Origin: Patiria miniata
Lineage: Eukaryota > Echinodermata > Asteroidea > Valvatida > Asterinidae
Direction of reading: 5' to 3'
NCBI RefSeq assembly: GCF_015706575.1
Contig: NW_024037047.1
Coordinates: 1,058,632-1,122,631, forward strand
Length of the DNA stretch: 64,000 bases
The translations under genes were made by a program, and so were the position numbers. Under the pieces are notes generated by a model. It was not told the DNA's origin. It did not search any database and saw only the letters and a program-made list of their open reading frames with translations. This document shows positions 24,301 to 33,349 of this stretch, piece by piece (the first letter of the stretch is position 1; the number at the start of each line of letters is the position of its first letter).

Positions 24301-27300
24301 CATGAAAAGTTTGGAGAATTGTGTTGGCTATAAAGAGCGAGTAAAGTTGGTCTGATCTTGATTTGCATTTTTTTCTGCACTCCAGGTCCCAGTCTGAACC
24401 CAACCCAACCTAAAACCCAACCCAACCCTAACTCAACCCAACCAAACTCAGACAAGTGTGTATTTGCCTGCAATATCGGGGACCCCCTATTGTCCCTCTT
24501 TTTTTTAAGGAAAACCTCCCATAGGTTTTGTACACGATTCTAAATTGGGGACCTTTTGGGAATTGGGGACCCTATTGTCCTCTATTGTTCAACGTCCCCT
24601 ATTGAATGCAGAAACAAATTCGCCTTAACTCAAGCCATGCCCAGCCCAACCCAGCCCCACCCAACCCAACCCAAACCAACCCTTCTCAACCCAACCCACC
24701 TTAACTCAACCTATGCCCAGCCCAAACCAACCCATCTCAACCCAACCTAACCCAACCTATCTCAACCCAACCCAACCCAACCCGACCCAACCCAAACCAA
24801 CCCAACCCAACCCAACCCATCTCAACCCAACCTAACCCAAACCAAACCAACCCAACTCAACCTATCCCAACCCACCTTAACTCAACCTATGTCCAGCCCA
24901 ACCCAAACCAACCCATCTCAACCCAACCTAACCCAAACCAACCCATCTCAACTCAACCCAAACCAACCCAACCCAACCCAACCCAACCCAACCCAACCCA
25001 TCTCAACCTTACTCCACCCAACCTAACCCAAACCAAACAAACCCATCCCAACCCACCTTAACTCATCTTATGCCCAGCCCAGCCCAACCCAACCTAACCT
25101 AACCCAAACCAACCCATCCCAACCCACCTTAACTCAACCTTTGCCCAGCCCAGCCCAACCCAATGCAACCCAACCCAACCTTACCCAACCCACACTGATC
25201 CCACCCCATCCCATCCCCACATACCTCCAGGATCACAGATTGCAAACGACAATGCCTCCATGCACATTCCACCTCCATTCATCACCACAATCTACAAACC
25301 AAAAATACACAAGTTATCACGTCAATATTAGGCTTACCCTATGCAAACATACATTCAGTGTGAAGTCGTCCTTTCAGTCAAAATCAATCAAGTGACTGTT
25401 TTCAACAGTTAAAGAGTTCCCAGCCTACACAAAGCAGGATTGACTGGCTGTGACTGATTATGTAACTTGATACAGCTATGCTTTGACTGTTGGTGATTGA
25501 TAAGACAGCTGTGCCTACCACTTGCCAGCTTTTGTCTGTTGACTGAATTTGACTAGTCACAGTGCTTTCTTGAAACATGATCTGACTGTTCGTGACTAGC
25601 CTGTGTAAAGGCATGGCAGGGGAAGAGGATTGATTTTTGACTGTCTGTGATTGTTCAGGCAGCAGGAGGGTTAAGATCCACAACTGAAAGTGTTAGTAAA
25701 TACTTAAAATGCGTATTTATAAAGAGCACATATCCGCCACTATTGGTGCTCAAGGCGCTACATCATTATTACCCGGCTCATTGGGCCAATGAAACATTTT
25801 AAAGACAATCTCGGCTCCCTGGGGAGTATGCAGCTCGATCATGAGCGTCAACCGGTGGGTCCCCCTACTTTTTGAAGTGAAGGATATCATATCGTTTGTT
25901 CCCCCCCCCCCCCCCCCCTTTTCATCCCCGAATAAAAATTGTAGTCTGTATATGATTTTAGAGCTCAGAATAGCTGATTCTAATGACTCCAAACTCGAAA
26001 ATGATGTTTAAATGATAATCTTTAGCAAAAAAATTATTGGTTAAAGTGGTCAGAAATTGCCTCAGGTTGCACCACAGAGCATCTAGAATCCCACGCTGTT
26101 AGGACTTTGCGCTCGCATGAGTTCTGATCAAGGTATGTCTGTCTCTCTCTCCCCCCCCCCCCCCCCTTTTGAGAAGCGATTGACGCCCTTGACAGCTCGA
26201 TGCTGCCATTTCGGAGCAAAGCAGCTAAAATCAATCACAATAACCATCTCTGCCCTCACAGGTACCCATTTACTCCTGGGTGGGGAGAAGCAATGAGTGA
26301 CAAGTGCCTTGCCCAAGGACACAAACACTTTAAACCTAATCTCTGGACTCGAACCCACATTCTGCAGAATTACCTGCAAACCATGAGTTCGATGCTCCAG
26401 ACCACGAGGCCACGGCACTCGTAAACTTTAACGATTCTTAAAAGCACCTTTTTGGGGTCGATTGGAGTCGGAGATTTCGCACGTTCAGTCAAAAATCCAG
26501 CAACTGCTTCCCGTAACTCTGGAATTCCTTTAAAGTCGTCGTACGTAAACATATAATCCTCCCACTTCACATTGTGTCCGTTCAACTGAAAGAATCAAAG
26601 CAGAGGAATATCCGGAATAAAAATTCAAAAATAAAGGAATAAATGTGTGCTTGGGTGGTGTTAAACGCTATGTTTAAGACTGGTATTCCAGACTCCTACC
26701 AGTCTGAAAAATAGCAGGGTTCTCCCCAGGATTTTTTCAAACCTGTGGGGGAAGTTTTGTTGTGATTCACCAACCTGCGAAGCCACGGCGTGGGGTTCGG
26801 GGCCCGCTTAAGTGCCCCGAAATATTTTGAACTTTAGAGGCTCTCTGGTGCATTTTAGAGCAAATCTGGGGAGTCTTTTAGGAAGATTTTTCCTTAAAAT
26901 TTAGTGGAGATCTTGTGATATTTTTTGTAATTAGAGAAAAAAAATATCAAAATTTTTAACTTAAGAAAAAATCAACATTTCAAAACCTGTGTTAAAACTT
27001 CTTGAGCTAGAAAGTATGGATTATATTTACAAGCAAGTTTCAAATTAAGAAATTAAGGTGAACAAAAAAATCACTTTTGCTTCCGACTTCATGCCTTTCA
27101 AAATAGCGTCGGTAGGTCGAAAAAATTATTTCGCCAATTTTTTGGGCTGCTGATTGAATCATGGAGGAATAAAAACACATGATTGAATGGAGCATATTGA
27201 ACAAGGAATCATGTATTTTTGTGCCTGGATTATTTTCCTTTGCACCACCATGACCACGAAAATTATCTAGACTGATCATCAGAAGTGATTAAAACTTGCC

Positions 27301-30300
27301 TCACCTAATTAAAAATATATTTGAGGAGGTTGATTCCACTATATGCTTAACGTACATCACGGCCCCTGGCGCCATCATTCAGTCTGGCCGGCCGCCGGCC
27401 GTAAATCGCGCCGTGCACACACGGCGCAGTATCAGTGTGCATTACTGCACTGTGTACGGCCCATCCCATGTGGCCGAAAATTTTGCACTACTGCTCCTAA
27501 GAAGCACGCTACGATGTTTCGCCACAAGTTCGAGCTTTGCAATCTCGTCATTTTAATGGAAAATACATACACAGAAAATAAAGATCACGTTCTGTGAATT
27601 AATTTGCAGAAATTCTCTTTCTCCATCGATGTTTGTTTGGTGTTTTTACGATCCAACTTCGGCCGACATCATCATCATGCATGCATGCACGAGGCAGTAG
27701 TCACTGGTTCCGGTCCTTCATCATAGCATTGATACTGTTAGCGTGCGAAGGGAACCAGTGTACCGTGTTGTATGCGCTAATATATAGCTGGCGGTCGACG
27801 CGAAAGACCCGTCATCGTGTGCATTTTGATCACACATGCATCAGAAATACGGGATTTTTGTCAAGATTTTGCATGTCAAGATGAAATAATGGCATATGAA
27901 ACGATTATGTTGTGCATTTTAATGGCTTGTATAATAATTATATTGTGCGTATCGGGGGCTGAAAAATGTGATCGGCATTTTTGTCGGCGTATCGGGCCGC
28001 AAATTCAGCGTATCGGGCCGATACGCACATTTGTACGTGGGGAGAACCCTGAAATAGTGTTTAATACCGACCAAGCACATATTTATTCCCTTTCATAAAT
28101 ATCTTTTTGGTCAAATATATCAAAACTTTTCAGTCCAAAAGTCAAAACAAGTCAAACATATATAATTTATAAACAATTTTGTTCAACAATTTTTTTTTCT
28201 GTTTTTTTTTTAAAGCACCCCTCTATCTATATAATGGAGTGTCCGCTCGCGAGTAAGATGTAAACAACTCCTTTTAGGGAAATTGGCGCGCAGATGCAGC
28301 TGAGTGCGTTGTGAATTTAGGACTATGAAATATCGACTCACTGGTAGTATTGAGCATGCCTACGTGAGGATTGTGAACGTTCAACTAATAAAACGGTAAT
28401 ATAGGCACTCATTTCATAGGAGTCCAAATTTCACGTGACACTGGAAAAGTGTTTAAGACCAGCCAGCCATGTCTTTATCATCCGTTTAAAGTTGGCCATG
28501 TGACAGGCTCTCGACCAATGGGAATGGGTAAACTGTCTTAGGTATTTACGAATTGCAATTAAAACACTACCACGTAAACATTACACCACAACAGTACACA
28601 ATAACAGAACATGAAAATGAATATAAGCTGCTGCAACTGCTTTCTGACTGGATTGACCTGACACATACAAAAATGTAAGGCCGCCTGACGCTTCGATCTT
28701 AGCACTTGAGATCTACTTCAGCATGTTCAGAGGCCAAAAATAACGCAAGATATTGGAGGTACCGCACCAAACAACACATTTCAACATTGTACAAATAATG
28801 AATGTTTATGAGTGCAATAATATACAAATAATGAATGTTTGTGAGTGCAATGGTAAGAATAATTTCATGAGGTGACAGATGAAATGTTCCATTCCACGAG
28901 GCGAAGCCGAGTAGAATGGAACATTTCATCTGTCACCGAATTAAATTATTCTTTCCATTGCACGAACGTGAAACATTCATTATTTGTTTATATCACACCT
29001 GAATAAATCAAGTCATCTGATTGGTTGACTTTTAATAGCCAATTTATTCAGGTTAAAAACTGTTTAAAAGTTCGATAAGTTCATCATATTTAATTTATGC
29101 AAATTGTTCAACAGGCCGAGAACAATCATATTCAATTTATCTCGATTTAAAACAGCGCCACCACCAGCAGCAGTGACACTGTGCAATGGAAGTTCTATTC
29201 ACAGTGCAATAGAACTTCCATTGCTCTGTGCGCTGCGCGCCATGCGCTGGACGAATAATTCAATGACATGTGATCAACGATCCACCAATCAGATGACGGG
29301 GATTTAATCAGGTGTTATTTAATAGAATAATTTCATTCAGTGACAGATGGAATGTTCCATTCCACTCAGCAAAGCCAAGTGAAATGGAACATTCCATCTG
29401 TCACCGAATGAAAGTATATTCTTTCCACTGCACCAATGCAATGAACTTCTATTCACCGTCTTCTCCTATTTTTGAAGTGCAGCCGGCCAATGTTTGGGAC
29501 GAATTAAATAATTCCATGACATTTGATCAATGATCCAACAATCAGATGATGGGGATTTATTCAAGCATTGTATAAAAAACAAACAAAAACTCACAAACAC
29601 ACAACATACGTACTGCAATGCATCGCATGTAGCATCTGCAAGACAATATATACTCACCTTTTCTTTCAGGAGATCAAAAACGAGTCTATTTTCTGATGTG
29701 CCAAGGTTGATGACACCCTAGAAAATGAACGAAATGACATAGACAAAGATTTTAAATTGTGAACTGGAAGTACACTATTGTTATTATTATAATCATTTCT
29801 GGTACTGAAACCAAGGATTCCTCAAAAGCGCCCCAGGCAACGTAGCTCGCAAGCCAGAAGAAACCTGTAGAGAGAAGACAATGAGAAGTTACAGTTTTAG
29901 AGGTGAGAGGAAAAGCCCAGAGGAATATTATGGGGAAAACCCACAGAATCAGGTAGGGACTGAAAACCCAATCCACATACATTGGCCCAGACAGGATTCG
30001 AACCCGGGTCACAGCGGTGGAAGGTGAGGAAAGTACCGCTGCGCCAACCTGACTGTTAATGTTATTGATGTGTATCTCCACTCTTTCTGTTGGTCCAAGA
30101 GAGAAGCAGCCTGTTAGCTATCTTTGCACCTCACTGTTTAACTCAGTGATTCAATGACTCACTACCCGAGATTTAGACACAGAGCTACTGCCCAGCCAAA
30201 CTCAATTAATTGGACTTTTTTATTAATTTGGCACAGCGATAGCATGGCTATCCATTGGGTTCTATCTGCGAATTGAGTTTGGCACGGCACTGTTCTAGTC

Positions 30301-31807
30301 ACCGTGGCATGGCCCATTGCCGTGCCGAACTTCATTCAATAAGCCATTTGCGAGTAACCTATACCCTTTGGGATTTACATTTGAAAAACATGTGGTACAC
30401 TGACTTGCTCAGAATGCTTGGCACATTTTAACTTTGAATTCTCCAGACCAAAGACACTGTTGCTAATCACATGATTCGGGGCAAGCTCTTGCATAGTTAC
30501 GTAAGAGACGCTCAGCACCAATACATCGTTCACAATGGGTGAGAATGGCACAAAGACACCAGACCATGCCGGAGCTGGGGGTTGCTAGCATAAGGCTTGC
30601 CCCGAATCACGTGATATAGTAACAGTCTCTTTGGTCGGGAGAATGCTAGGTCAAAACGTGCAAAGCATTGTATTAAGTCAGCGTTCCAGATTTTATTCAA
30701 ATTTAACTCGCAAATGGCTTATTCAAAGTAGAGGCAAAAGTTTTACGAATGCGCATGCTCACAATACCTCCTCTAGAGTCCACATGCATGTATCATGCAT
30801 CGCATCATTCACAGGGAGTGAAATTGGCACAAATATTTTGATCACGCTTAACCACTTGAAACATGGGTGTCAATCAGTGGGGGACGAGGGGGACAATCCC
30901 CCCCCCCCCTTTTTTAGGGGATATCATATCGTTTGTCCCCCCCCCCCCCCCACTTTTTCGTCCCCAAATAAAAATTGTAGCCTATTATACTGATTCCATT
31001 GCTCAGTATACATGGTATAGCTGATTCAATGACTCCAAACTCAAAAGTAACGCTTAAAGGTGATCTTTTGCTTAAAAAAAAAATGGTTTTAGGCCCCCCA
31101 AAAAAATATTCGGTCTCTGGTCAGACCAAATGTCCGGAATTGACGCGACCACGCGGCTTTTTTTTTTTCTTCACGCTCGGATTGTGAGACAAGGTGGGGT
31201 ACTATTTTGCTTTTTTGGCGTCCTCATGTACATTAGTGTCCTCCATAATTTGCCTCGGTGCTTTCGATCATTTGCCTTGGTGCAATTTCCCATTCCTTGG
31301 TACTCTTTGGTAAAAAAAATTGAGGTGAGGAAATAGAGGGCGCTGTTCGAGCTACCGCGGAACATTTGGAAAAAAAAAGAACAACGCGCATGATTAAAAT
31401 CGACGCGCGCGCTGACCAGAGACCGACTTATTTTTGGGGGGGGCCTTAGTGGTCAGAAATTGCCTCAGATCACACCACAGAGCGTCCAGAACCCAAACAT
31501 TTTTAAACCCCATGCCGTTAGGGCTTCGTGCTCGCATTAGTGCTCATCATGGTATGTCCCCCTCCCCCCCCCCCCCCCCCAACATTTGAGAATCGACGCC
31601 CTTGGCTTGAATTGCTTGAACCTGGCCCATTACTTTTTGGATTTGCCCAAGCCTACCGACATTGGAACTCACATTTGGGTTGGTCTCAGCATGGTACAGG
31701 TTGGCAGAGCACTTACGAAATCCTTCTGTTAGTAAGAAGCTCGTGTTGAGAATCCTGTCTCCGCGTTTGCCCAATGTGGACATCTCTGGAGGCACACTCC
31801 CGGCCAT
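12278..31807 (-). CDS. ACCS: ACC-synthase-like PLP-dependent enzyme, copy A (12 coding exons)
   Basis: Spliced from 12 exons listed separately, the frame is open for 442 residues and every exon junction agrees in phase. Family features seen: a leading GKRG segment, INLGTSEN (about 48-55), a YDDFKGIPELREAV block (about 79-92), NGGG (about 116-119), PYYGG (141-145), NPNNPLG (203-209), NEVY (234-237), SKD with the PLP lysine at K273, GMRFG with the phosphate-binding Arg at 281, and GWFRIIFS with the substrate-carboxylate Arg at 407. These define fold-type-I PLP enzymes of the ACCS branch; animal ACCS proteins have no firmly established ACC synthase activity, so the reaction is inferred. Oddities: Asn234 stands where Asp normally contacts the PLP ring nitrogen, and the C-terminal tail ends early in exon 12. 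The start is chosen because an in-frame TGA lies directly before the ATG. Confidence 0.93.
12595..12850. repeat. About 125-bp unit in two tandem copies
   Basis: CTGACATACAGA(T/A)CCTTGTCA through CACCCATGG occurs twice, each copy with a GGCTCAAAAAG segment. Nothing else is seen in 12,360-13,080. Confidence 0.7.
13100..13230. repeat. Palindromic element (TCTGGACTTTTC / GAAAAAGTCCAGA)
   Basis: AATGGGAGGA(A)TATTATC on the left is mirrored by GATAATACTCCTCCCATT on the right, closing on a CTTCGCTTCG tip. Likely a small MITE remnant. Confidence 0.65.
13615..13925. repeat. About 151-bp unit in two tandem copies
   Basis: CATTGTGTTCCCATTATCCC recurs at 13,655 and 13,806. A 106-codon open frame on the minus strand only mirrors this. 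Confidence 0.8.
14123..14276 (-). CDS. ACCS: ACCS copy A exon 11 (residues 369-419)
   Basis: 154 nt, acceptor TTTTCAG, donor ATTG|GTAAGA, phase 1 out. Encodes FMPSLTKEDEMALFYRF and ADERGWFRIIFSRPFDEV; the Arg in WFR is the substrate-carboxylate arginine of the family. Confidence 0.94.
15395..15873. mobile_element. Foldback element of about 480 bp in ACCS A intron 10
   Basis: Arms about 15,400-15,625 and 15,640-15,873 are inverse over their length (ATCAGTACAGAAATTCCT faces AGAAATTTCTGTACTGAT). It directly abuts the TTAA MITE at 15,879. Confidence 0.8.
15879..16395. mobile_element. TTAA-flanked hairpin MITE, copy 3
   Basis: TTAA at 15,875-15,878 and 16,396-16,399; ends AGGGAAAATACAACATTTGC and CATTTGC..ATATTCCCT mirrored. 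Perfect central 28-bp palindrome near 16,042-16,069. Confidence 0.9.
16550..16692 (-). CDS. ACCS: ACCS copy A exon 10 (residues 321-368)
   Basis: 143 nt, acceptor GTTCAG, donor AAAAAA|GTAGTG (weaker than the GTAAGT of copy B), phase 0 out. Encodes WLNNVYFPTNHKRLREAHK and GVPYLNRPSGLYVYANF, the small C-terminal domain. Confidence 0.92.
17160..17290. repeat. GTACAAGTAC minisatellite in ACCS A intron 9
   Basis: Short form of the array at 46,860-48,295, in the equivalent intron of copy B. GAGTACAAGTAC units alternate with TTGCCTTG. Confidence 0.8.
17375..17516 (-). CDS. ACCS: ACCS copy A exon 9 (residues 274-320)
   Basis: 142 nt, acceptor TTTGACAG, donor CGAG|GTACAT, phase 1 out. Encodes DLSMSGMRFGVIHTQN, completing the SKD...GxRxG active-site motif split by the intron, then a helical region ending CLLSDR. 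Confidence 0.94.
17520..18470. other. Intron 8 of ACCS A, no gene seen
   Basis: Unique-looking intron DNA. GATGTGG(A/G)ATATGCC near 17,810 and its mirror near 17,870 suggest a small palindromic repeat. Confidence 0.5.
18470..19325. repeat. Exon-8-end repeats in intron 8 of copy A (two decoys, split by an insertion)
   Basis: CTTGCTAACTGCC(A/T)..CAAAGTGAA(T/C)TCTCTGA copies at about 18,485 and 19,205 repeat the last part of exon 8 plus its splice donor, accompanied by TTAGGGT-type runs. Confidence 0.8.
18523..18757 (-). repeat. Left arm of a 3-kb-spaced inverted repeat with a hammerhead-like core
   Basis: Inverse copy of 21,493-21,712. On the minus strand it reads CTGACGA (18,751-18,745), a 6-bp stem CTAGTC/GACTAG, then GAAAC, the core layout of hammerhead ribozymes as carried by Penelope-like elements and retrozymes. 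Cleavage site and stem III are not established. Confidence 0.6.
19326..19467 (-). CDS. ACCS: ACCS copy A exon 8 (residues 226-273, PLP lysine at its end)
   Basis: 142 nt, acceptor GTTTCAG, donor AGCAAG|GTTAGG, phase 0 out. Encodes HSLHLIMNEVY, then IPDPQRVHFVWAASK, the last codon being the Schiff-base lysine K273. The Asn codon AAT at residue 234 replaces the expected Asp. The last bases of this exon plus its donor are reiterated in the following intron. Confidence 0.94.
19575..19953. mobile_element. About 380-bp MITE with roughly 58-bp terminal inverted repeats
   Basis: Ends TTCGGGCGTTTCACAATG and CATTGTGAATCGCCCGAA; CGCCACCAAGAGT is mirrored by ACTCTTGGTGGCG. Copy B at about 50,415 lacks it, giving an empty site. 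Confidence 0.85.
19992..20493. mobile_element. piggyBac-like MITE, 502 bp, TTAA target duplication
   Basis: TTAA at 19,988 and 20,494 flank CCCTCCGGCGCAGAA and TTCTGCGTCGGAGGG (14 of 15 paired). TTAA plus CCC ends are the piggyBac signature. Internal tandem copies of about 52 bp contain TTTCTGCCCA(T/C)CCGGGGACC. Copy B is empty here. Confidence 0.88.
20640..21095 (+). mobile_element. Pyrimidine-rich retroelement-tail-like segment with degenerate hammerhead-like motif
   Basis: A CT-rich stretch of about 300 bp (with a C run near 20,763) ends in CTGAAGA, stem GAACTT/AAGTTC, then GCAACGT at 21,046-21,075. One core base departs from GAAA. Open frames here are Pro/Ser/Phe-rich artefacts. Confidence 0.4.
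21151..21251 (-). CDS. ACCS: ACCS copy A exon 7 (residues 193-226)
   Basis: 101 nt, acceptor CTCCAG, donor CACAG|GTGAGA, ends in phase 2. Encodes GMKIRAVFFVNPNNPLG, with the conserved NPxNPLG loop whose Asn contacts PLP O3', then LQFCH. Confidence 0.94.
21493..21712 (+). repeat. Right arm of the inverted pair with hammerhead-like core
   Basis: CTGACGA at 21,505-21,511, stem GACTAG/CTAGTC with loop AGCAGG, GAAAC at 21,531. The arms enclose ACCS A exons 7 and 8. Confidence 0.65.
21790..21867 (-). CDS. ACCS: ACCS copy A exon 6 (residues 167-192)
   Basis: 78 nt, phase 0 to 0, acceptor TGTCGCAG, donor AAAG|GTGGGC. Encodes LEPGQTEPFEIT through VYQEQTQK. It is separated from exon 5 by a roughly 1.7 kb tandem array of a SINE-tail repeat. 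Confidence 0.92.
22080..23815. repeat. About 100-bp tandem satellite derived from a tRNA-SINE segment, ACCS A intron 5
   Basis: About 16 units of CTTGCCCATGGACACAAGAA..GGTTCGAACCCACAT..GATGGAGACACAGCAAAGTG. The CTTGCCCA.GGACACAA and GGTTCGAACCC strings match the full SINEs at 43,205 and 44,495. Open frames up to 176 codons on both strands are periodic and not genes. Confidence 0.92.
23845..23942 (-). CDS. ACCS: ACCS copy A exon 5 (residues 134-166)
   Basis: 98 nt entering in phase 1; acceptor CATGTAG, donor AAG|GTACTC. Encodes DAVMVASPYYGG and VIRVHFYSK; the PYYGG aromatic stacks on PLP in relatives. It is the first exon shared with copy B. Confidence 0.94.
24045..24385. repeat. Interspersed repeat, second copy of 3,735-4,260
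   Basis: Same ordered strings as the first copy: AAATTTGGGACTCTCAA, GTGAAATACT, CTTTGCCCCA, AAAGT.GG.CTG. Confidence 0.6.
24385..25215. repeat. CCCAA minisatellite in ACCS A intron 4
   Basis: AACCCAACCC pentamer-type array with CTCAACC variants, about 0.8 kb. A 100-bp remnant lies at the matching place in copy B (55,105-55,205), where A/B similarity ends. Confidence 0.9.
25225..25291 (-). CDS. ACCS: ACCS copy A exon 4 (residues 112-133)
   Basis: 67 nt, acceptor TTTGTAG, donor GGAG|GTATGT, ends in phase 1. Encodes IVVMNGGG...CDPG, the strand and glycine loop that binds the cofactor phosphate in the family. It lies just upstream of the CCCAA-rich intron array. Confidence 0.92.
25845..26190. 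mobile_element. C-run-flanked repeat element
   Basis: Runs of 15-18 C near both ends, then AGTGGTCAGAAATTGCCTCAG inside, as in 30,870-31,600. Here TTAAAGTGGTC is uninterrupted and acts as an empty site for the insertion at 31,092. Confidence 0.7.
26255..26430 (-). mobile_element. tRNA-derived SINE fragment
   Basis: The minus strand reads GAGTGCCGTGGCCTCGTGGT (A-box region), then GGTTCGAGTCC-type B box and GTGTCCTTGGGCAAGGCACTT. It abuts ACCS exon 3. Confidence 0.8.
26448..26585 (-). CDS. ACCS: ACCS copy A exon 3 (residues 66-111)
   Basis: 138 nt, phase 0 to 0, acceptor TTTCAG and a weak donor AAG|GTGCTT. Encodes the block containing YMFTYDDFKGIPELREAV and ending PIDPKK, directly before the IVVMNG strand in exon 4. 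No counterpart is visible upstream of copy B. Confidence 0.93.
26715..28051. mobile_element. 1.34-kb element CAGGGTTCTCCCC...GGGGAGAACCCTG, nested
   Basis: 13-bp perfect terminal inverted repeats with direct repeat AAATAG on both sides (26,709-26,714 and 28,052-28,057). It splits the GGAATAAATGTGTGC palindromic repeat. The CAGGG start resembles hAT, but hAT usually makes 8-bp duplications. No transposase domain recognised. Confidence 0.8.
28052..28556. repeat. Right part of the interrupted palindromic repeat plus TTCATAAATA MITE copy 2
   Basis: TTTAATACCGACCAAGCACA continues the left part at 26,640-26,714, then the GTGAGGATTGTGAACGTT family to GGTATTTACGAA. Confidence 0.7.
28790..29000. repeat. 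Hairpin element (GTGACAGATGAAATGTTCCA)
   Basis: GTGACAGATGAAATGTTCCA at about 28,874 is mirrored by TGGAACATTTCATCTGTCAC at about 28,917, tip GGCGAAGCC. Copy 2 is at 29,325-29,445. Confidence 0.8.
29325..29445. repeat. Hairpin element, second copy
   Basis: GTGACAGATGGAATGTTCCA is mirrored by TGGAACATTCCATCTGTCAC, tip AGCAAAGCC. With 28,790-29,000 it may delimit a larger element (TGTGCAATGG and ATTTATTCAGGT-like motifs between). Confidence 0.75.
29658..29717 (-). CDS. ACCS: ACCS copy A exon 2 (residues 46-65)
   Basis: 60 nt between acceptor TTTCTAG and donor AAG|GTGAGT, phase 0 on both sides. Encodes GVINLGTSENRLVFDLLKEK, the hallmark INLGTSEN motif of the family. Confidence 0.93.
29860..30060 (-). 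mobile_element. tRNA-derived SINE
   Basis: The minus strand reads GTTGGCGCAGCGGTACTTTC (A box), then CCCGGGTTCGAATCCTGTC (B box) and a TTTTCAGTCCC.. body. Confidence 0.8.
30870..31600. mobile_element. C-run-flanked repeat, interrupted by a TTA-flanked MITE
   Basis: Same family as 25,845-26,190 (GATATCATATCGTTTGT, AGTGGTCAGAAATTGCCTCAG). The MITE at 31,092-31,445 splits it. It lies in intron 1 of ACCS A. Confidence 0.75.
31092..31445. mobile_element. Harbinger-like MITE, 354 bp, TTA duplication
   Basis: TTA at 31,089-31,091 and 31,446-31,448 flank GGCCCCCCAAAAAAATA..GGTCTCTGGTCAG and its mirror. A 3-bp TWA duplication is typical of PIF/Harbinger. The empty site is visible at 26,041. Confidence 0.78.
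31673..31807 (-). CDS. ACCS: ACCS copy A exon 1 (residues 1-45)
   Basis: Starts at the ATG at 31,807, preceded immediately by in-frame TGA. It ends AAT|GTGAGT in phase 0. It encodes the GKRG lead and the YHAETNPN end typical of the ACCS N-terminus. No TATA box or other promoter motif is evident upstream; a MITE starts 117 bp upstream at 31,924. Confidence 0.88.
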
Positions 31808-31923
31808 TCAGAGTAGATTCCAGCAAAATCTGAAACAGGGAAGTCACATGCGAAGACAAAAAATATGAAGTATTTCCACCATATTCAAGAATTAATTAAT
31901 GTTAAAAGTTGAACAAAGAAATT

Positions 31924-32176
31924 GGTAATCCTTACTTTTAGGACCCCGTTCCTATATAGGAAGGGAAAGACTCACCAAAACAGTTGACTAAATGACACTC
32001 AAAATTGACATTCTGATACTTCTTGGCACATCTGAACAATTGGCAATGACACCTTCTTGACTTCTAAGGACTGCTTTAGCTTGCAAAAGTCACTTTGGTA
32101 CTGGACAGACATCTGCAAAAGTCAGTTTTGAACAGAACTCGTACAAAATAGAGGTGTCCTAAAAGTAAGGATTACC
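31924..32176. mobile_element. hAT-like MITE, 253 bp, just upstream of ACCS A
   Basis: Perfect 21-bp terminal inverted repeats starting GGTAATCCTTACTTTTAGGA, flanked by the 8-bp direct repeat AAGAAATT (31,916-31,923 and 32,177-32,184). It starts 117 bp upstream of the ACCS A start codon. Confidence 0.9.
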
Positions 32177-32184
32177 AAGAAATT

Positions 32185-33320
32185 AACTAAGCTGGATTTG
32201 AAGCTACATTGTATGACCTTGGGATCACCGTATGAGGCGTAGCCAGCATTCTCACCATGGGGGTTGGGGGGGGGGGGGGGGATTTGGGGAGTGGGAGCTA
32301 GGCTAGATCTACTACAGATGTAGGCCTTACAGATGAGGGGACGCCCAGTTTATAGCCTCTTTGAAAAAAATCAAAAAGTGGTGGAAGGGGAAGGGAGCTG
32401 GGAGGGAGGGGGGGGGGGGGACCTGGACACCATCTCTTCATGGGCGCGCGCTTCAAAGCGGACACTACAATAGGTGGCTCTCTTCATGGCAGCATAATTA
32501 TAGATGTTCGCACAATGTAACAAAGGGCCACTCGTGGAAAAAAAACCTCATTTGTAAAAAGGACTGGTTGGGGTGGGGGGAGGCGGAGGCGACTTTTTTT
32601 TTGGGGGGGGGGGGGGTCGCAGAGCAGATTCAATGCCAGAAGAACCTTCACCTTCGGCACAGTACTACATCGGTATTTGACAGTAGCCTACCGAAGCGCC
32701 CAGGTTGGACGGGCAGTTTCGCAATGGTGTTTTTTGCAATATGCCATGATAAATGATAGCTTCTGCAATTTTTTTTGTTCACTTGAAAGTCACCACGTCC
32801 ACAGAAGATAAGTTCACATTTTTTTCCACCACTTCTTTCATCATCATCTCAACATTAGGCCTACATGCTCAATCTGGCACAATTACAGAATACCCCGCCA
32901 CTCGCGATCTTTGCACCTTGTAAGTTGTAGCCAGCTATGGAGTCACGGTTGATTGCCCACATTAAACCTTCTCAGCGCTACATGTATGTACTAAGCGTCA
33001 TGCTCCACTGCACTCCCACAGGGTAGTTAGTTTGGACTTAAAAAAATTTCAGCAACTCCCATTCATGTTGTGTTGCTTCATTTTCAAGGAGACCCCCACT
33101 CAGTATCCGCGTAGCTGGCATGGACTTGAATTGTTGCTTTTCCAGTGATTCCAACCTCGTCGCCAGAAAATTTAGGCAGGGGTGTATTTCCCAATTCCGA
33201 GTGGCGGGGTATTCTGCAAATTTTACTCCCTCAATCTGTCAAGGTCAATCATTGCAAAAATGTTGAAAAGACATGAATCTGGGACTGAGAAACATTTACC
33301 TTTTTTTTTTTTGGAAAAAG
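32185..33320. other. Upstream region of ACCS A, no gene seen
   Basis: Low-complexity G runs at about 32,265, 32,408 and 32,602; no exon or promoter motif that I can support. Confidence 0.5.
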
Positions 33321-33349
33321 GGCCTAGGCCTATACTTAGGCCCGCCTTA

